64,000 nucleotides of DNA from Bradyrhizobium paxllaeri (GCF_001693515.2 NZ_CP042968.1:3348001-3412000), one strand, 5' to 3'. Counted from the stretch's first letter, positions 34,492 through 44,164 are shown. Program-made: numbers and translations. Notes: a model not told the origin generated them from the letters alone.

Positions 34492-36465
34492 TTAATGGGT
34501 CAAAGCCCGAGCCAGTTCGCGGATCATGCGGACAATGTCTGCCCGATCGGATCCCGGAACGGCGCGAGCCGTGTGAAGCTTCTCGATGATCTGGGCACGC
34601 TGCGTCGTGGTGGACGAGAACCTCAACCGATAGCCATCACGTGTTGGCGCAAGGACGAGTGCCTCAACGTCGCCGATCCCCGGGATCGTCAATAACCCCG
34701 TCGTCCCCAACGATAGACCAACTGGACCGCTAACTCGTCCGCCTTCCGGACCGAGATTGATGAGCCAGCCACGCTGCTTCTCGCCTCCGATGGTCAGAGC
34801 AGTGGGTTCGGGGACCTGACGCTGCGGCCGGTTATATCGGGGACGTTCGATGCAGACGGCGGTGGCCACGAGCAGGACCAGGATGTTGTAGACCGTCCAG
34901 AACATGACGACGGCAAGACCATCAGCGGCTGTCGACGAGGTATTGAAAATGAAATCGGAGTTGAGCGGCACGACCAGGCCGCCGACGGTCAACCCCAGGA
35001 GGATCAGGAATGGTCGCATCAATGACCATTGGACGACGACTTTTGTCCGGTTGCCGCCCTTGGCCGTCACCGAAAACTTGTGGGGACCCTTCGTCAAAAG
35101 GCCCAGCGTCAGAGCCCGGCAGACCGGCCATGCCGCGATCAACTGCGCTGTGTCGTTGAGGATCGGAATGAACAGTCCCTTGGAAAGCCAGTTCAAGGTT
35201 ACCAGGACCGCCAAATAATACGGCAGGTAATAGTTGATGATGTCGGCAAGCGATGCGTTCACGATCGTGATGCCGAACCACCAATACAGCAGGGGACAGA
35301 TCAGGCTGGCAATTCGGAACGGAAAGGTGCTGATCCAGTAGAGCAATGAGTCCAGGATGCCGATCCGGTATATCAAGCTCAATCGATGAGAGCCGATCGG
35401 ATTGTACGAGCCGCGAACAATCTGCGTGAGGCCAAGGCACCAGCGGCTGCGCTGGGCGATATATTCCTTCAGGCCCTCCGGCGCCAAACCCTCGGTCAGC
35501 GGCTCGTTCAGGTACACCGTCCGCCATCCGTTTTCGGCAAGCTTCAGCGTGAGCAGGAAATCCTCGGTCACGCTTTCCGTCGGTAGCCAGCCAATCTGCT
35601 CAACCGCCCGAAGTCTCACCACGGAGGAGGTGCCGCAGCAAATCGCGATTCCCCAGGCATCACGCGACGGTTCGACATTGTCGAAGAAGTGGCGCTGCTC
35701 ATCCGGATATGCGGAGCTTATGCCGAGGTTGTGCTGGATTGGATCGGCGTTGAAGTAGTGCTGAGGTGTTTGAACAAGCCCGACTCTTGGGTCGTGAAAC
35801 AACGCCAGCGCCCGCTCGATAAAGTCGACGTGCGGGACAAAGTCCGCATCGAGCACGGCGACAAAATCCGGGCGATCCGGATCCCGAGCGCGTTCGGCAA
35901 GCGCGTGGTTGATGTTTCCGGCCTTGGCATGCGCGCTATCGGAACGCGCGATGTATCCAACGCCATGCTGCTCGCAGGCACGCCGCAGCCAATCCCTGCG
36001 GCCATCGTCGAGCACGAAAACGCGATAGCGGGGAAATTGTACGGCCTTTGCGCCGACAATCGTCCGTTCGAGCACTTCCGGCGGCTCGTTAAACGTCGTG
36101 ATGAAGATATCGACACGCGGCGTCTCGCCAGGCAACCACCATCCGGCGTGCCGGTTCGCTTCCGCCGTGCGCTCCCGCACCCGAAAGAGGATGAAAAAGG
36201 CGATGGACGAAGACAGCACCGTCAGCGCCTCGAGCGTCGCAAACCCCCAGCTCACGATGGCATCGCTCGTCCAACCGAGTGGCGCGAGAGTCTCGCTGAA
36301 CCGCCAGGCCACGTAGCGCCACGACAAAACGGTCGCTCCCCCGAGCAGAAGGGCGCGCCAGTACCATCGGCCTGGGTTGAGCAGCGGCAGCACGATGAGG
36401 CGCAGCCCGACGATAACTGCGGATCCGGCAAAGGCCGCCAGAAGTGGCGAGAGCAGAAACATCAA
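34492..36465 (-). CDS. Cellulose-synthase-like GT2 processive glycosyltransferase with a PilZ-like C-terminus (BgsA-like)
   Basis: A 657-residue inner-membrane enzyme. Four N-terminal membrane segments are followed by a GT2 domain with DDGRRDWLRRACEQHG, AVLDADFVPHVDF, TEDFLLTLKLAENGW and the processive-synthase motif QRSRWCLG (Q..RW). Four more membrane segments follow, then a cytoplasmic C-terminal ~110 residues resembling a PilZ domain. That domain has an arginine-rich entry (RPRYNRPQRQ) and GWLINLGPEGGRV; the canonical RxxxR is not exact. It overlaps the upstream HlyD-like gene by ATGA (36462-36465). Gene order and architecture fit BgsBA, the c-di-GMP-activated mixed-linkage beta-glucan synthase of Sinorhizobium. 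The product identity is inference. Confidence 0.88.
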   Translation of the reverse strand: MMFLLSPLLAAFAGSAVIVGLRLIVLPLLNPGRWYWRALLLGGATVLSWRYVAWRFSETLAPLGWTSDAIVSWGFATLEALTVLSSSIAFFILFRVRERTAEANRHAGWWLPGETPRVDIFITTFNEPPEVLERTIVGAKAVQFPRYRVFVLDDGRRDWLRRACEQHGVGYIARSDSAHAKAGNINHALAERARDPDRPDFVAVLDADFVPHVDFIERALALFHDPRVGLVQTPQHYFNADPIQHNLGISSAYPDEQRHFFDNVEPSRDAWGIAICCGTSSVVRLRAVEQIGWLPTESVTEDFLLTLKLAENGWRTVYLNEPLTEGLAPEGLKEYIAQRSRWCLGLTQIVRGSYNPIGSHRLSLIYRIGILDSLLYWISTFPFRIASLICPLLYWWFGITIVNASLADIINYYLPYYLAVLVTLNWLSKGLFIPILNDTAQLIAAWPVCRALTLGLLTKGPHKFSVTAKGGNRTKVVVQWSLMRPFLILLGLTVGGLVVPLNSDFIFNTSSTAADGLAVVMFWTVYNILVLLVATAVCIERPRYNRPQRQVPEPTALTIGGEKQRGWLINLGPEGGRVSGPVGLSLGTTGLLTIPGIGDVEALVLAPTRDGYRLRFSSTTTQRAQIIEKLHTARAVPGSDRADIVRMIRELARALTH

Positions 36466-37667
36466 AGGCCGTAGCGTGTGAGAAATTTCCTGACGGTAGC
36501 GATGTGGCCGGCTGAAAAGATCACGCGGCCGGTCCGGCCGATCGCGCAGCCGAGATCCGGCTGCCGCGTGAGTTCAGGCACCATCACCGTGACGTCGAAG
36601 CGCTGCATATGCTGAGGGCTGGGACCCACGGCGAGATTTTGATAAAGCGACGATGCCCCCGATCCGCCGAGCCGGGTAACCGTTCCGTCAAAAATCCGAT
36701 CGTCCCCGAACAATCGAAACTGCACCGGCGCCCCGACCGACAGGCTGGCGTAAAGAGCCTCGGAAACGCCCGCCGTCACGACCAGGCTGTTGCAGTCGAC
36801 GAGCTTGACGAGATCCTGGCCTCGACGTGCATGCTCGCCATCGTCCACCAGGAAATCCCAAATCACGCCCGGGACGCGGGCGCTGAGGGCAGCAGACGTC
36901 AAGCGGTTGACGCGAAGGCGCTCGGCGTCGATCTGTCGACCGGACTGGAGCATGCGGGCTTTGACTCGTTCCTCGTCGACGGAGAGTTCGGCCAGTCGCA
37001 GGTCGATTTCATGGATACGTTGTGCCGAGAACGGTGCGTCGTTGTAGGACTCGCCGATGAATACTCCGGTGTGGGCGGCGGCAAGTTCGGTCTCGAAATA
37101 TTTGCCCCGCTCCTTTGTTCCCTGCAGGTCTTGCTGCGCGACATCGAACGCCGCACGAGCCCGACCCAGATTCGCCGCGGTCTGTACGCCGCGATTGCTC
37201 AACTCGCTGGCGCGGTTGAATTCGGCGTCTGCCTCGCGCAGCCGTGCGCCTGCGGCATCCTGTGCCGCCTTCGCCTCCGCTATTCGCACCTCGATCTGCC
37301 GGATTCGGCCGCGTCGGTAGTCCGCGGACTGCGTCTCGAAGCCGGCTCTTGACTGCGACAAGGCGACCCTCTGCGCAGCGATGCGCTGGAACTCGATCTG
37401 CTGGGCGTCACGATCGCGTTCGAGCTCGAGAAGGCGGGCGGTGTCGAACCTTTCATCGGTAACACGCGCCACGAGTTCGCCGGCATTGACGCGCGACCCA
37501 ACGCTCCGCACCGCGAGCGCTACTTTGCCTTCGATCGGGGCGCGGACGACGTAAAGTCGCGCATTGACCGTGGCGTCTTCCGATGTTCCGGCAAAGTGCT
37601 CGCCGACCAGGACGTACAGCCCGCCAGCAAAGAAGATCAAACCGATGATCAGACGCGCGAGTTTCAT
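36462..37667 (-). CDS. HlyD-family membrane fusion protein of the polysaccharide synthase (BgsB/Alg44-like)
   Basis: A 401-residue protein. It has one N-terminal membrane segment (LIIGLIFFAGGLYVLVGEHF), a first lipoyl half (VVRAPIEGKVALAVRSVGSR), and a long periplasmic coiled coil (~residues 85-265). A second lipoyl/barrel half follows (SARVPGVIWDFLVDDGEHAR and YASLSVGAPVQFRLF). It is the expected periplasmic partner of the glycosyltransferase gene that follows with an ATGA overlap, as BgsB is for BgsA. It should guide the growing glucan through the periplasm. A tandem TCCGG-containing repeat lies ~160 bases upstream (37830-37865). Confidence 0.85.
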   Translation of the reverse strand: MKLARLIIGLIFFAGGLYVLVGEHFAGTSEDATVNARLYVVRAPIEGKVALAVRSVGSRVNAGELVARVTDERFDTARLLELERDRDAQQIEFQRIAAQRVALSQSRAGFETQSADYRRGRIRQIEVRIAEAKAAQDAAGARLREADAEFNRASELSNRGVQTAANLGRARAAFDVAQQDLQGTKERGKYFETELAAAHTGVFIGESYNDAPFSAQRIHEIDLRLAELSVDEERVKARMLQSGRQIDAERLRVNRLTSAALSARVPGVIWDFLVDDGEHARRGQDLVKLVDCNSLVVTAGVSEALYASLSVGAPVQFRLFGDDRIFDGTVTRLGGSGASSLYQNLAVGPSPQHMQRFDVTVMVPELTRQPDLGCAIGRTGRVIFSAGHIATVRKFLTRYGL

Positions 37668-37829
37668 GGGCGACCGCGAGCTGCACTGCAGCTTGTTAAG
37701 CCTTCAACGTCGTCCGGCCGATGCGATGCGACGGAACGGTCGTGATGTAGCAGGCGAGAGTTGATGCGGACCGAGACTCGATAGGAGTAGTCCAGCGATG
37801 GCTTTGTCGTACTCGAAGCCCGATTTGCT

Positions 37830-37865
37830 ATCCATCCGGACGATTACCGGAATCCATCCGGACGA
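37830..37865. repeat. Direct repeat upstream of the glucan-synthase operon
   Basis: atccatccggacga occurs at 37830-37843 and 37852-37865, a 22-base period, and each unit begins a nearly symmetric tccgg...ccgga site. It may be an operator for the HlyD-GT2-cache operon, whose first start codon is at 37667. Confidence 0.4.
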
Positions 37866-37980
37866 CTACGGGAGCGGCAGTGCAAATGCAACTGATGCGG
37901 AATAGAGTGGGCAGCATCTCTCTTGATCATTTCGATCCGGACCAACCACGGCGATATCAAGGGAGCAACGCGCTCGGGCG

Positions 37981-38210
37981 CTGCTGATACGATCAGCGTC
38001 GTGATCCACTTTCGCTGGTGCAGAGCTCACAACGCCCGACAAGATCCGTGACCGGATCGGTGCGGTCAATTTCCTGTTCGTCAATGCGAGCAACCAGCTC
38101 AAGGCTAGTTCGAAAGCGGCGATACTGCGGCGTTGTTCGGCGCCATCGCGATCGCACTGCTTTGGATGAGGCCGTTCCCGACGCTGCGGAAGGTGGAGCG
38201 GCTGGAGTAG
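37981..38210 (+). pseudogene. Decayed partial copy of the MFS transporter 3' end
   Basis: The stretch matches 33098-33360, the last ~88 codons of the MFS gene, with several small deletions, one of them ~30 bases. Matching blocks include gatacgatcagcgtcgtgat, caatttcctgttcgtcaatg and gtggagcggctggagtag with the same stop. The frame is broken, and no 5' part is present. It is a truncated duplicate, carried 4.9 kb from the intact gene. Confidence 0.85.
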
Positions 38211-38313
38211 GGGGCCCGCCTGCGGCGAGATCGTTTCCGGATTGCTAACGCCGCTACCTGCTTTTTCTGCTGTCATTGACCGCGGGTTAAACGCGCGTTG
38301 CTAGCATGCCGGC

Positions 38314-39591
38314 ATGATCCGTATCGGGCAGCGTCAGTTCGAAGTGCCGCTTTGGCTGTGGGTGGCCGTGCCGCTCGCATGGGCGATGTATGCCGCTTAC
38401 GGCGCCACCATCTATCTGCGCGTTGCGAACCATTCCGACGGATACTTTCTCCTGAGCATGAAGCTCTGTGCGGGAGGAGCGCTGGCGGGCTTTATCCTCT
38501 CCGACCTTGCGCGCCGGTCAATCCTGCCTTGGTACGATCTGATCGTCCTGGCGTTGGCGAGCTTTGCGGCATCGTCGCTGGCGATCGACGGGCTGGCGAT
38601 TGTTGTGGAAGAAACGCCAAGTATCATTGCAGGACTTGCGATGAGAGCGGCCATCTCGATCGGTGCGGGTTACCACGGCGCGTGGCTGCTCTTCGCCGCG
38701 AGCACCGTGGTACTGCTCGGGTGCGGTCTCATCCTGGCGCTGCTGCTTGCCATTGCCAGCCGTTATGTGCTTGGTCTTCCGCTCTGGGCTGCGGATACGC
38801 GCCGGGAATTCCGGGCAAATCTGGTCGGCGCATATGTCTGGCTCGCGATCGCGTTCGGCGGTTATCTTGTCATTCGTTCCGCGTATCAGCTGCCGCTCGG
38901 TCATCCCGCCGTGCCGCGCTGGCTGCCCGTCGCCGCCGCCTGCATCAGTGCGATTGCGGCGCTCGCCGTGCAGCTATCGCTTGCTCATCGGGTACGTCGC
39001 GATGAGCTCAATCCCCGGCATGGTCTGAAAGTTGGGGCGCTCGCTTTGGCCTGTGCTTTCGCGTGGTTCTACAGCCCCGACATATTCGGCCACACCGGCT
39101 TCAGGCTCATGAACAACCAGGTTCGTCCGGCGCTGCGCGCGCTGCACATCCTGCCTACCCCCGACATTGCTGTTGCCGGATATCGCGTCGACGTTCCCTA
39201 TGACGACGTCAAAGTCTTCATAGGTCCTGCAATGCCCGACGGCTCGACGTCGTTTGTCGTGGTGCCCATGCCGGACGAGTACGGGCTAACCTCGATCAGT
39301 CGCAACCCGCAGGTCCACATCGCGCGGCGCGATATCACGCTGCGGGAGATGACAAGGTTCGTCTGGTTCGACTCTCGAAAGGAACTCGGTGAACTGCAGG
39401 CCGCACGACGTGGCGAGGACGCCGTCGTTCGAGTTCCGCTCGGCGTGATGGACGGCCTCGCGTTCCGCAGCGACGAGTATCCTCTGGTGGATGTCCGGCT
39501 GATCGGCTTTGATAAAGCGACCCCGACGGAAGCGGCGGAGCAGGCGTTGCGCCGGTTTTTGCGCGAACGCCTGCAGCGCGTGAACGGCTAA
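38314..39591 (+). CDS. Membrane protein of unknown function, 425 residues
   Basis: Six or seven hydrophobic segments between residues ~12 and ~255 precede a soluble C-terminal ~170-residue part. This part starts with [20 protein letters not shown] and holds [19 protein letters not shown] and [19 protein letters not shown]. No known family is recognised. The last two segments flank a basic loop ([15 protein letters not shown]). The gene ends tail to tail with the SDR gene, the stop codons overlapping over four bases (39588-39591). A decayed transporter fragment lies just upstream. Confidence 0.75.
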   Translation: MIRIGQRQFEVPLWLWVAVPLAWAMYAAYGATIYLRVANHSDGYFLLSMKLCAGGALAGFILSDLARRSILPWYDLIVLALASFAASSLAIDGLAIVVEETPSIIAGLAMRAAISIGAGYHGAWLLFAASTVVLLGCGLILALLLAIASRYVLGLPLWAADTRREFRANLVGAYVWLAIAFGGYLVIRSAYQLPLGHPAVPRWLPVAAACISAIAALAVQLSLAHRVRRDELNPRHGLKVGALALACAFAWFYSPDIFGHTGFRLMNNQVRPALRALHILPTPDIAVAGYRVDVPYDDVKVFIGPAMPDGSTSFVVVPMPDEYGLTSISRNPQVHIARRDITLREMTRFVWFDSRKELGELQAARRGEDAVVRVPLGVMDGLAFRSDEYPLVDVRLIGFDKATPTEAAEQALRRFLRERLQRVNG

Positions 39592-40352
39592 CCCCGTCCC
39601 ACGAACGGCATCTTGGTCGCCATCACCGTCATGAACAGCACGTTGGCATCCAGCGGCAGACCGGCCATATAGGCGACGGCATCGCCGACCGCCTTCGCGT
39701 CCATGCGCGGTTCGTGCTTCATTGTGCCATCGGGCTGCATCACGCCGGGGCCGGCGACCATGCGGTCGGTCATTGGTGTGGCGGCATTGCCGATGTCGAC
39801 CTGGCCCACTGCAATGTCGTACATGCGGCCGTCGAGATTGCTCGCCTTGGTCAGGCCGGTGATCGCGTGCTTGGTCGAGGTATAGGCCGACGAGAACGGG
39901 CGCGGGGCGTGCGCCGAGATCGAGCCGTTGTTGATGATGCGCCCGCCGCGTGGGTTCTGGTCCTTCATGATGCGGAAGGCGTGCTGCGTGCACAGGAACG
40001 GGCCGGTGAGGTTGGTGTTCACCACGGCCTGCCATTGCTCCAGGCTGAGGTCTTCGAAGTTGACCGGCGGCGCGCCCATGCCGGCATTGTTGAAGAGCAC
40101 GTCGAGCCGGCCGTAGGTGTCCTTCACCTTGGCGAACAGCGCTGCGATCGAATCCGGCTTGGTCATGTCGGCCGAGACGCACATGCTCTTGCCGACATTG
40201 TCGCCGAGCTTCTTGGTCTCCTCCAGCATTTCCATGCGGCGCCCGGCCAGCACCACGGTGTAGCCGGCATTCATCAGCGCCAGCGATGCGGCGCGCCCGA
40301 CGCCGGTGCCTGCACCGGTAACGAGTGCGATCTTGTTGGTTGCGTCGGCCAT
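39588..40352 (-). CDS. Short-chain dehydrogenase/reductase (SDR) family oxidoreductase
   Basis: A 254-residue classical SDR. The cofactor motif is [16 protein letters not shown] (TGxxxGxG), the structural motif is [13 protein letters not shown] (NNAG), the catalytic serine lies in [17 protein letters not shown], and the Tyr/Lys pair in [17 protein letters not shown]. Likely NAD(P)-dependent reduction or oxidation of an alcohol or ketone; substrate unknown. It lies 13 bases downstream of the Anbu gene on the same strand, so the two are probably co-transcribed. Confidence 0.92.
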   Translation of the reverse strand: MADATNKIALVTGAGTGVGRAASLALMNAGYTVVLAGRRMEMLEETKKLGDNVGKSMCVSADMTKPDSIAALFAKVKDTYGRLDVLFNNAGMGAPPVNFEDLSLEQWQAVVNTNLTGPFLCTQHAFRIMKDQNPRGGRIINNGSISAHAPRPFSSAYTSTKHAITGLTKASNLDGRMYDIAVGQVDIGNAATPMTDRMVAGPGVMQPDGTMKHEPRMDAKAVGDAVAYMAGLPLDANVLFMTVMATKMPFVGRG

Positions 40353-40365
40353 GTTTTCCTCGCCT

Positions 40366-41124
40366 TTACTTCTTTGCTTCTGTTTCGGATTTGTAGGGTG
40401 GTCTTGGAATATTTTGGTGCGCCGCGCGCAGCGCCGCCGACCAGCGCGAGCGGAGGTCGTGGAAATAGGGCTCGCCTGCCTCGATGCGGTGGTTGAGATC
40501 AGCCTCGCAGGCAGCCGTGCGCACCACCAGCACGTCGATCGGCAGGCCGACGCCGAGATTGGAGCGCATGGTCGAATCCATCGAGATCAGGCCGGTCTTC
40601 AGCGCCTCGTACAGTTCGACGTCGTAATGCATCGCGCGGTCGAGCACCGGCTTGCCGTACTTGTGCTCGCCGATCTGCAGATAGGGCGTATCGGTGGTGC
40701 ATTCGATGAAATTGCCGGCGGTGTAGACCATGAACAGCCGCATCCGCGAGCCTTTGATCTGCCCGCCGAACAGGAAGGAGACGTCGAAAGAGACGTCTTC
40801 GGACCGCAGCGCCGGGCCCTCGGTGGCATGGACCATGCGGATCGCCCGCCCGATGCGCTGGGCCGCCTGGAACATGGTCGGCGCGTTCATCAGCGTCTCG
40901 ACTTCGCCGGTGTTGGGGTCCTCGATGCCCTCGGTCAGGGTCGACAGCACCGACTGGCTGATCGCCAGATTGCCGGCGCTGGCAATCGCCATGATGCGCT
41001 CTCCGGGCGTTGAGAAGATATGCAGCTTGCGGAAGGTCGAGACGTTGTCGAGGCCGGCATTGGTGCGCGTATCCGCGATCATGACGAGGCCGTCCCGCAC
41101 CAGAATTCCACAACAATAGGTCAT
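40366..41124 (-). CDS. Anbu-type proteasome homologue (bacterial proteasome-like peptidase)
   Basis: A 252-residue Ntn-hydrolase fold. It starts [20 protein letters not shown]. In Anbu the residue after Met, here Thr, is the likely active nucleophile, and the Asp in [12 protein letters not shown] and the Lys in FRKLHIF are conserved. Unlike the 20S proteasome, Anbu forms open ring or helical assemblies. It is classically linked to transglutaminase, alpha-E and ATP-grasp genes, all of which lie within 7 kb on the same strand here. GGGGA precedes the ATG at 41124. Substrate and partner remain unknown. Confidence 0.92.
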   Translation of the reverse strand: MTYCCGILVRDGLVMIADTRTNAGLDNVSTFRKLHIFSTPGERIMAIASAGNLAISQSVLSTLTEGIEDPNTGEVETLMNAPTMFQAAQRIGRAIRMVHATEGPALRSEDVSFDVSFLFGGQIKGSRMRLFMVYTAGNFIECTTDTPYLQIGEHKYGKPVLDRAMHYDVELYEALKTGLISMDSTMRSNLGVGLPIDVLVVRTAACEADLNHRIEAGEPYFHDLRSRWSAALRAAHQNIPRPPYKSETEAKK

Positions 41125-41230
41125 TCAAAGTCCCCGAACGCCTCAGGTTTTTCAGCGCCGAAACTAGTAGCCAATTTCAGGGAGCCATCCAACCCCAATT
41201 CCCGTGGCGCGGCATGCGCCGGGCGGCTAA

Positions 41231-41494
41231 ATCCGCCTGTTCCGCCCGCTGGCGGAAGCGGGCAATCCGAAAGCGCAAACCCAGATTGGCACGATGCACC
41301 GCAAGGGCGAGGGGATGGCGCCGAACCCGGCCCGCGCCTTCATGTGGTTCAGCCTCGCCGCCAAGCGTGGCGATGCCAAGGCGAAGGCCGGTCTGCGCGA
41401 GGTTTCGAAGACCATGCCGCCTGCGGAGATGTCGCAGGCCGAGGCCACGGGCGCAGGCCTGCGGGGCCTCGAACTATCGAGCGGCGCGTATTGA
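41231..41494 (+). pseudogene. Fragment of a Sel1-repeat protein gene
   Basis: The frame from 41231 gives FRPLAEAGNPKAQTQIGTMH and AFMWFSLAAKRGDAKAKAGL, which is one Sel1 repeat and part of the next. A stop (41228-41230) lies directly before it and the first ATG comes only at 41294. The 5' part is missing. It sits between the Anbu gene and the peptide-binding protein gene. It is probably the remnant of a longer gene, and a short functional 66-residue product cannot be ruled out. Confidence 0.6.
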
Positions 41495-41556
41495 TTACTT
41501 CTGCGGCCTCCGGCAGTCTGGCTGTTCGACAAGAACAAAAAGATTGGGAGGCCACC

Positions 41557-43164
41557 ATGCGCGCCACGCGGCCGTTGCTCAAACCCGTCGCATCCATCGC
41601 GCTGCTTTGTATCGCATTGTCCGGCCCCGCCGCAGCGCAGAAAAAGGGTGGCACGCTCCGGCTCTATCACAATGACAATCCGCCCTCGACCTCACTGCAT
41701 GAGGAAGCGACGATTGCCTCGGTGACGCCGTTCGCGGCGATCTTCAACAATCTCGTGGTGTTCGATCCGGCCAAGGTGCACGAGAGCATCGATACGGTCA
41801 TTCCGGACCTCGCCGAAAGTTGGGCGTGGGATTCCTCCAACACCAAGCTGACGTTCAAGCTTCGGCAGGGCGTGAAATGGCACGACGGCCAGCCGTTCAC
41901 GGCCAAGGACGTGCAATGCACCTGGCGGATGCTGATCGGGAAGAGCGGCGAGACCCAGGACTTCAAGCGCAATCCGCGCAAGGTCTGGTACACCAAGCTG
42001 CAGGACGTCTCCATCAACGGCGATTATGAGGCAACCTTCGAATTGAGCGAGCCGCAGCCAAGCCTGCCGGTGCTGCTGGCGAGCGCGTTTTCGCCTGTTT
42101 ATCCCTGCCACGTACCGCAGCAGGCCATGCGCACCAAGCCGGTCGGCACCGGGCCGTTCAAGTTCGTCGAGTTCAAGCGCGGCGAGTCGGTTCGCCTGGT
42201 GCGCAATCCCGACTACTGGAAGAAGGACCGTCCGTATCTCGACGAGATCACCTTCCGGATGATCGACAGCCGCGCGACGCGGATGCTGGCGTTTGCCACC
42301 GGCGAATACGACATCACCTTTCCCTCCGACGTCAGCGTTCCCCTGATGAAGGACGTGAAGGCGCGCGCGCCGAACGCCATCTGCGAGATGATGACGACGG
42401 GAACGCAGATCAATCTGATGGTCAACCGCGTCAACCCGCCGTTCGACAATGCGGATATCCGCAAAGCGATGTCGCTGGCGCTCGACCGCAAACCCTTCAA
42501 CACCATCCTGATGGAAGGGTTGGCGCGAATGGGCGGGGCGATGCTGGCCAAGCCCGAGGGCGAATGGGGCATGCCGGAGGACATGGTGTCGTCGCTGACC
42601 GGCTACGGGCCGAATGCCGAGAAGAACATCGCCGAGGCGCAGGCGATCATGCAGAAGCTCGGCTATAGCGATGCAAAACCGCTGCAGATCAAGATTCAGA
42701 CCAGGAACCTGCCGACCTATCGCGATCCCGCCGTGATCCTGACCGACCAGCTCAAGAAGATCTACATCACGAGCGAACTCGACATTCTCGACACCCCGCG
42801 CTGGTACGCGCGGCTGGCGAAGAAGGATTACACGATCGGGCTGAACGTCACCGGCGTCAGCGTCGACGACCCCGACGGCAACATCGTCGAGAACTATTCC
42901 TGCAAGTCGGAGCGCAACTACACCCAGTACTGCAACGCCGAGGTCGACCGGCTGCTGGCGGCGCAATCGAGTGAGCTCGACCGCGAGAAGCGGAAGAAGA
43001 TGGTCTGGGATATCGAGCGGCTGCTGGTCGAGGACGCGGCGCGGCCGATCATCCTGCACTCGTCGGCTGCCAATTGCTGGCAGCCCTATGTGAAGAACTT
43101 CCAGCCGCACGCCAACAGCCAGTACAACAATCTGCGGTTCGAGGATGTGTGGCTGGATAAGTGA
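41557..43164 (+). CDS. ABC transporter substrate-binding protein, family 5 (peptide/nickel type)
   Basis: A 535-residue periplasmic protein. The signal peptide is followed by GPAAAQKKGGTLRLYHNDN. SBP_bac_5 marks are KLTFKLRQGVKWHDGQPFTA, GTGPFKFVEFKRGESVRLVR and PFDNADIRKAMSLALDRKPF. GGGAGG precedes the ATG at 41557. The gene stands alone without its permeases. The Dpp-type permease genes at 61.1-62.9 kb lack an adjacent receptor gene in this window. It stands between two members of the Anbu cluster and may have been inserted there. Confidence 0.9.
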   Translation: MRATRPLLKPVASIALLCIALSGPAAAQKKGGTLRLYHNDNPPSTSLHEEATIASVTPFAAIFNNLVVFDPAKVHESIDTVIPDLAESWAWDSSNTKLTFKLRQGVKWHDGQPFTAKDVQCTWRMLIGKSGETQDFKRNPRKVWYTKLQDVSINGDYEATFELSEPQPSLPVLLASAFSPVYPCHVPQQAMRTKPVGTGPFKFVEFKRGESVRLVRNPDYWKKDRPYLDEITFRMIDSRATRMLAFATGEYDITFPSDVSVPLMKDVKARAPNAICEMMTTGTQINLMVNRVNPPFDNADIRKAMSLALDRKPFNTILMEGLARMGGAMLAKPEGEWGMPEDMVSSLTGYGPNAEKNIAEAQAIMQKLGYSDAKPLQIKIQTRNLPTYRDPAVILTDQLKKIYITSELDILDTPRWYARLAKKDYTIGLNVTGVSVDDPDGNIVENYSCKSERNYTQYCNAEVDRLLAAQSSELDREKRKKMVWDIERLLVEDAARPIILHSSAANCWQPYVKNFQPHANSQYNNLRFEDVWLDK

Positions 43165-43177
43165 TGGTTTCTGCTCC

Positions 43178-43317
43178 GTCATTGCGAGGAGCGCAGCGAC
43201 GAAGGCCGTAGGGTGGGCAAAGGCGCATTGCGCCGTGCCCACCATATTTCCACGGTCTCATTGTTTGATGGTGGGCACGCTTCGCTTTGCCCACCCTACG
43301 GCTCCTCGCAATAACGG
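43178..43317. repeat. Dispersed palindrome, family B, copy 5, split by a family C copy
   Basis: The left arm gtcattgcgaggagcgcagc gacgaagg (43178-43205) and the right arm ctcctcgcaataacgg (43302-43317) belong to family B. Family C occupies the 96 bases between them. Confidence 0.85.
43206..43301. repeat. Dispersed palindrome, family C, copy 2, nested in family B
   Basis: Ends ccgtaggg (43206-43213) and ccctacgg (43294-43301) are exact inverted copies. The inside reads gtgggcaaaggcgcattgcg and gtgggcacgcttcgctttgc. See the surrounding family B copy. Confidence 0.9.
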
Positions 43318-43324
43318 CTGAGTG

Positions 43325-44164
43325 CTACTGCGACTGGCTCTGCCACTGTCCCGGCCGTCCGGCCTGTTCGACCTTGACCGCGACCGTCAGCGTCTCCGCG
43401 CCGCCGCCATAGCGGGTGCCGCGCACGGGAGCTGCGCCGAGGTAGTCGAGCCCGATGGCGACGCGGGCATGGGCATCCGTGGTGCAGATGCCGTTGGCGG
43501 CATCGAAGCCGACCCAGCCGAGATCAGGCACGTAGGCTTCCGCCCAGGCATGGCCGGCCTGCTGGTGGACGGTACCGTCGGAGCGCAGGAAGTGTCCGGA
43601 GACGAAACGCGCCGGCACGCCGCCGGAGCGGGCGCAGGCGATGAAGATGTGCGCGTAGTCCTGGCAGACGCCGCGCTTCAGCGCGAAGGCTTCCGCCGCC
43701 GAGGTGCCCGAATTGGTCGGGTCTTCGTCGAAGATCATGTGCTCGTTGATCTGCACCATCAGCGCATGCAGGAAGCCGAGCACGTCGCCGTCGGACTCCG
43801 AGCGCATCTCGCGGGCAAAGGTCGCCATCGCCGGATTGACTTCGGTCAGCGCGGTCGAGCGCAGGAACAGGCTCGGCGGAAATCGCTCGTCGGTGCCGCG
43901 CAGCACGCCGCCGGTGTCGTGGGTCTCGATCAGGCCCTCGACATGGATGGTGAGATCGGCGATCGGGCCGTGGGTCAACACATGGGTGACATTGCCGAAC
44001 GCATCCTGATGCGTGTCGAGCCGGGAATCGGTGGAGACGTCGATCTGCCATTCGGCGACATACTGCCCGTCATGGCTGCCGGGCGTCATGCGCAGGATCT
44101 GGATCACGCCCGAGGCCGGGGGCTCGTAGCGATAGCTCGTGGTATGGGCAATTCGCAGGCGCAT
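43325..44164 (-). CDS. Transglutaminase-like protein of the Anbu/ATP-grasp cluster
   Basis: A 279-residue protein. The N-terminal bacterial transglutaminase-like domain (RLRIAHTTSYRYEPPASGVI) precedes a papain-like catalytic core. The core has the nucleophile in FALKRGVCQDYAH, the His in HQQAGHAWAEAYVPDLGWVG and the Asp in FDAANG, giving a Cys-His-Asp triad. It probably acts as a peptide or amide hydrolase/transferase. It belongs with the alpha-E and ATP-grasp genes, of which it is the third in transcription order, but an IS4-type element now lies between them. Confidence 0.9.
   Translation of the reverse strand: MRLRIAHTTSYRYEPPASGVIQILRMTPGSHDGQYVAEWQIDVSTDSRLDTHQDAFGNVTHVLTHGPIADLTIHVEGLIETHDTGGVLRGTDERFPPSLFLRSTALTEVNPAMATFAREMRSESDGDVLGFLHALMVQINEHMIFDEDPTNSGTSAAEAFALKRGVCQDYAHIFIACARSGGVPARFVSGHFLRSDGTVHQQAGHAWAEAYVPDLGWVGFDAANGICTTDAHARVAIGLDYLGAAPVRGTRYGGGAETLTVAVKVEQAGRPGQWQSQSQ

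Noticed and set aside
41020..41556. N-terminal extension of the peptide-binding protein
   Set aside because: The signal peptide and GGGAGG fix the start at 41557; upstream codons cross the Sel1 fragment in another frame.
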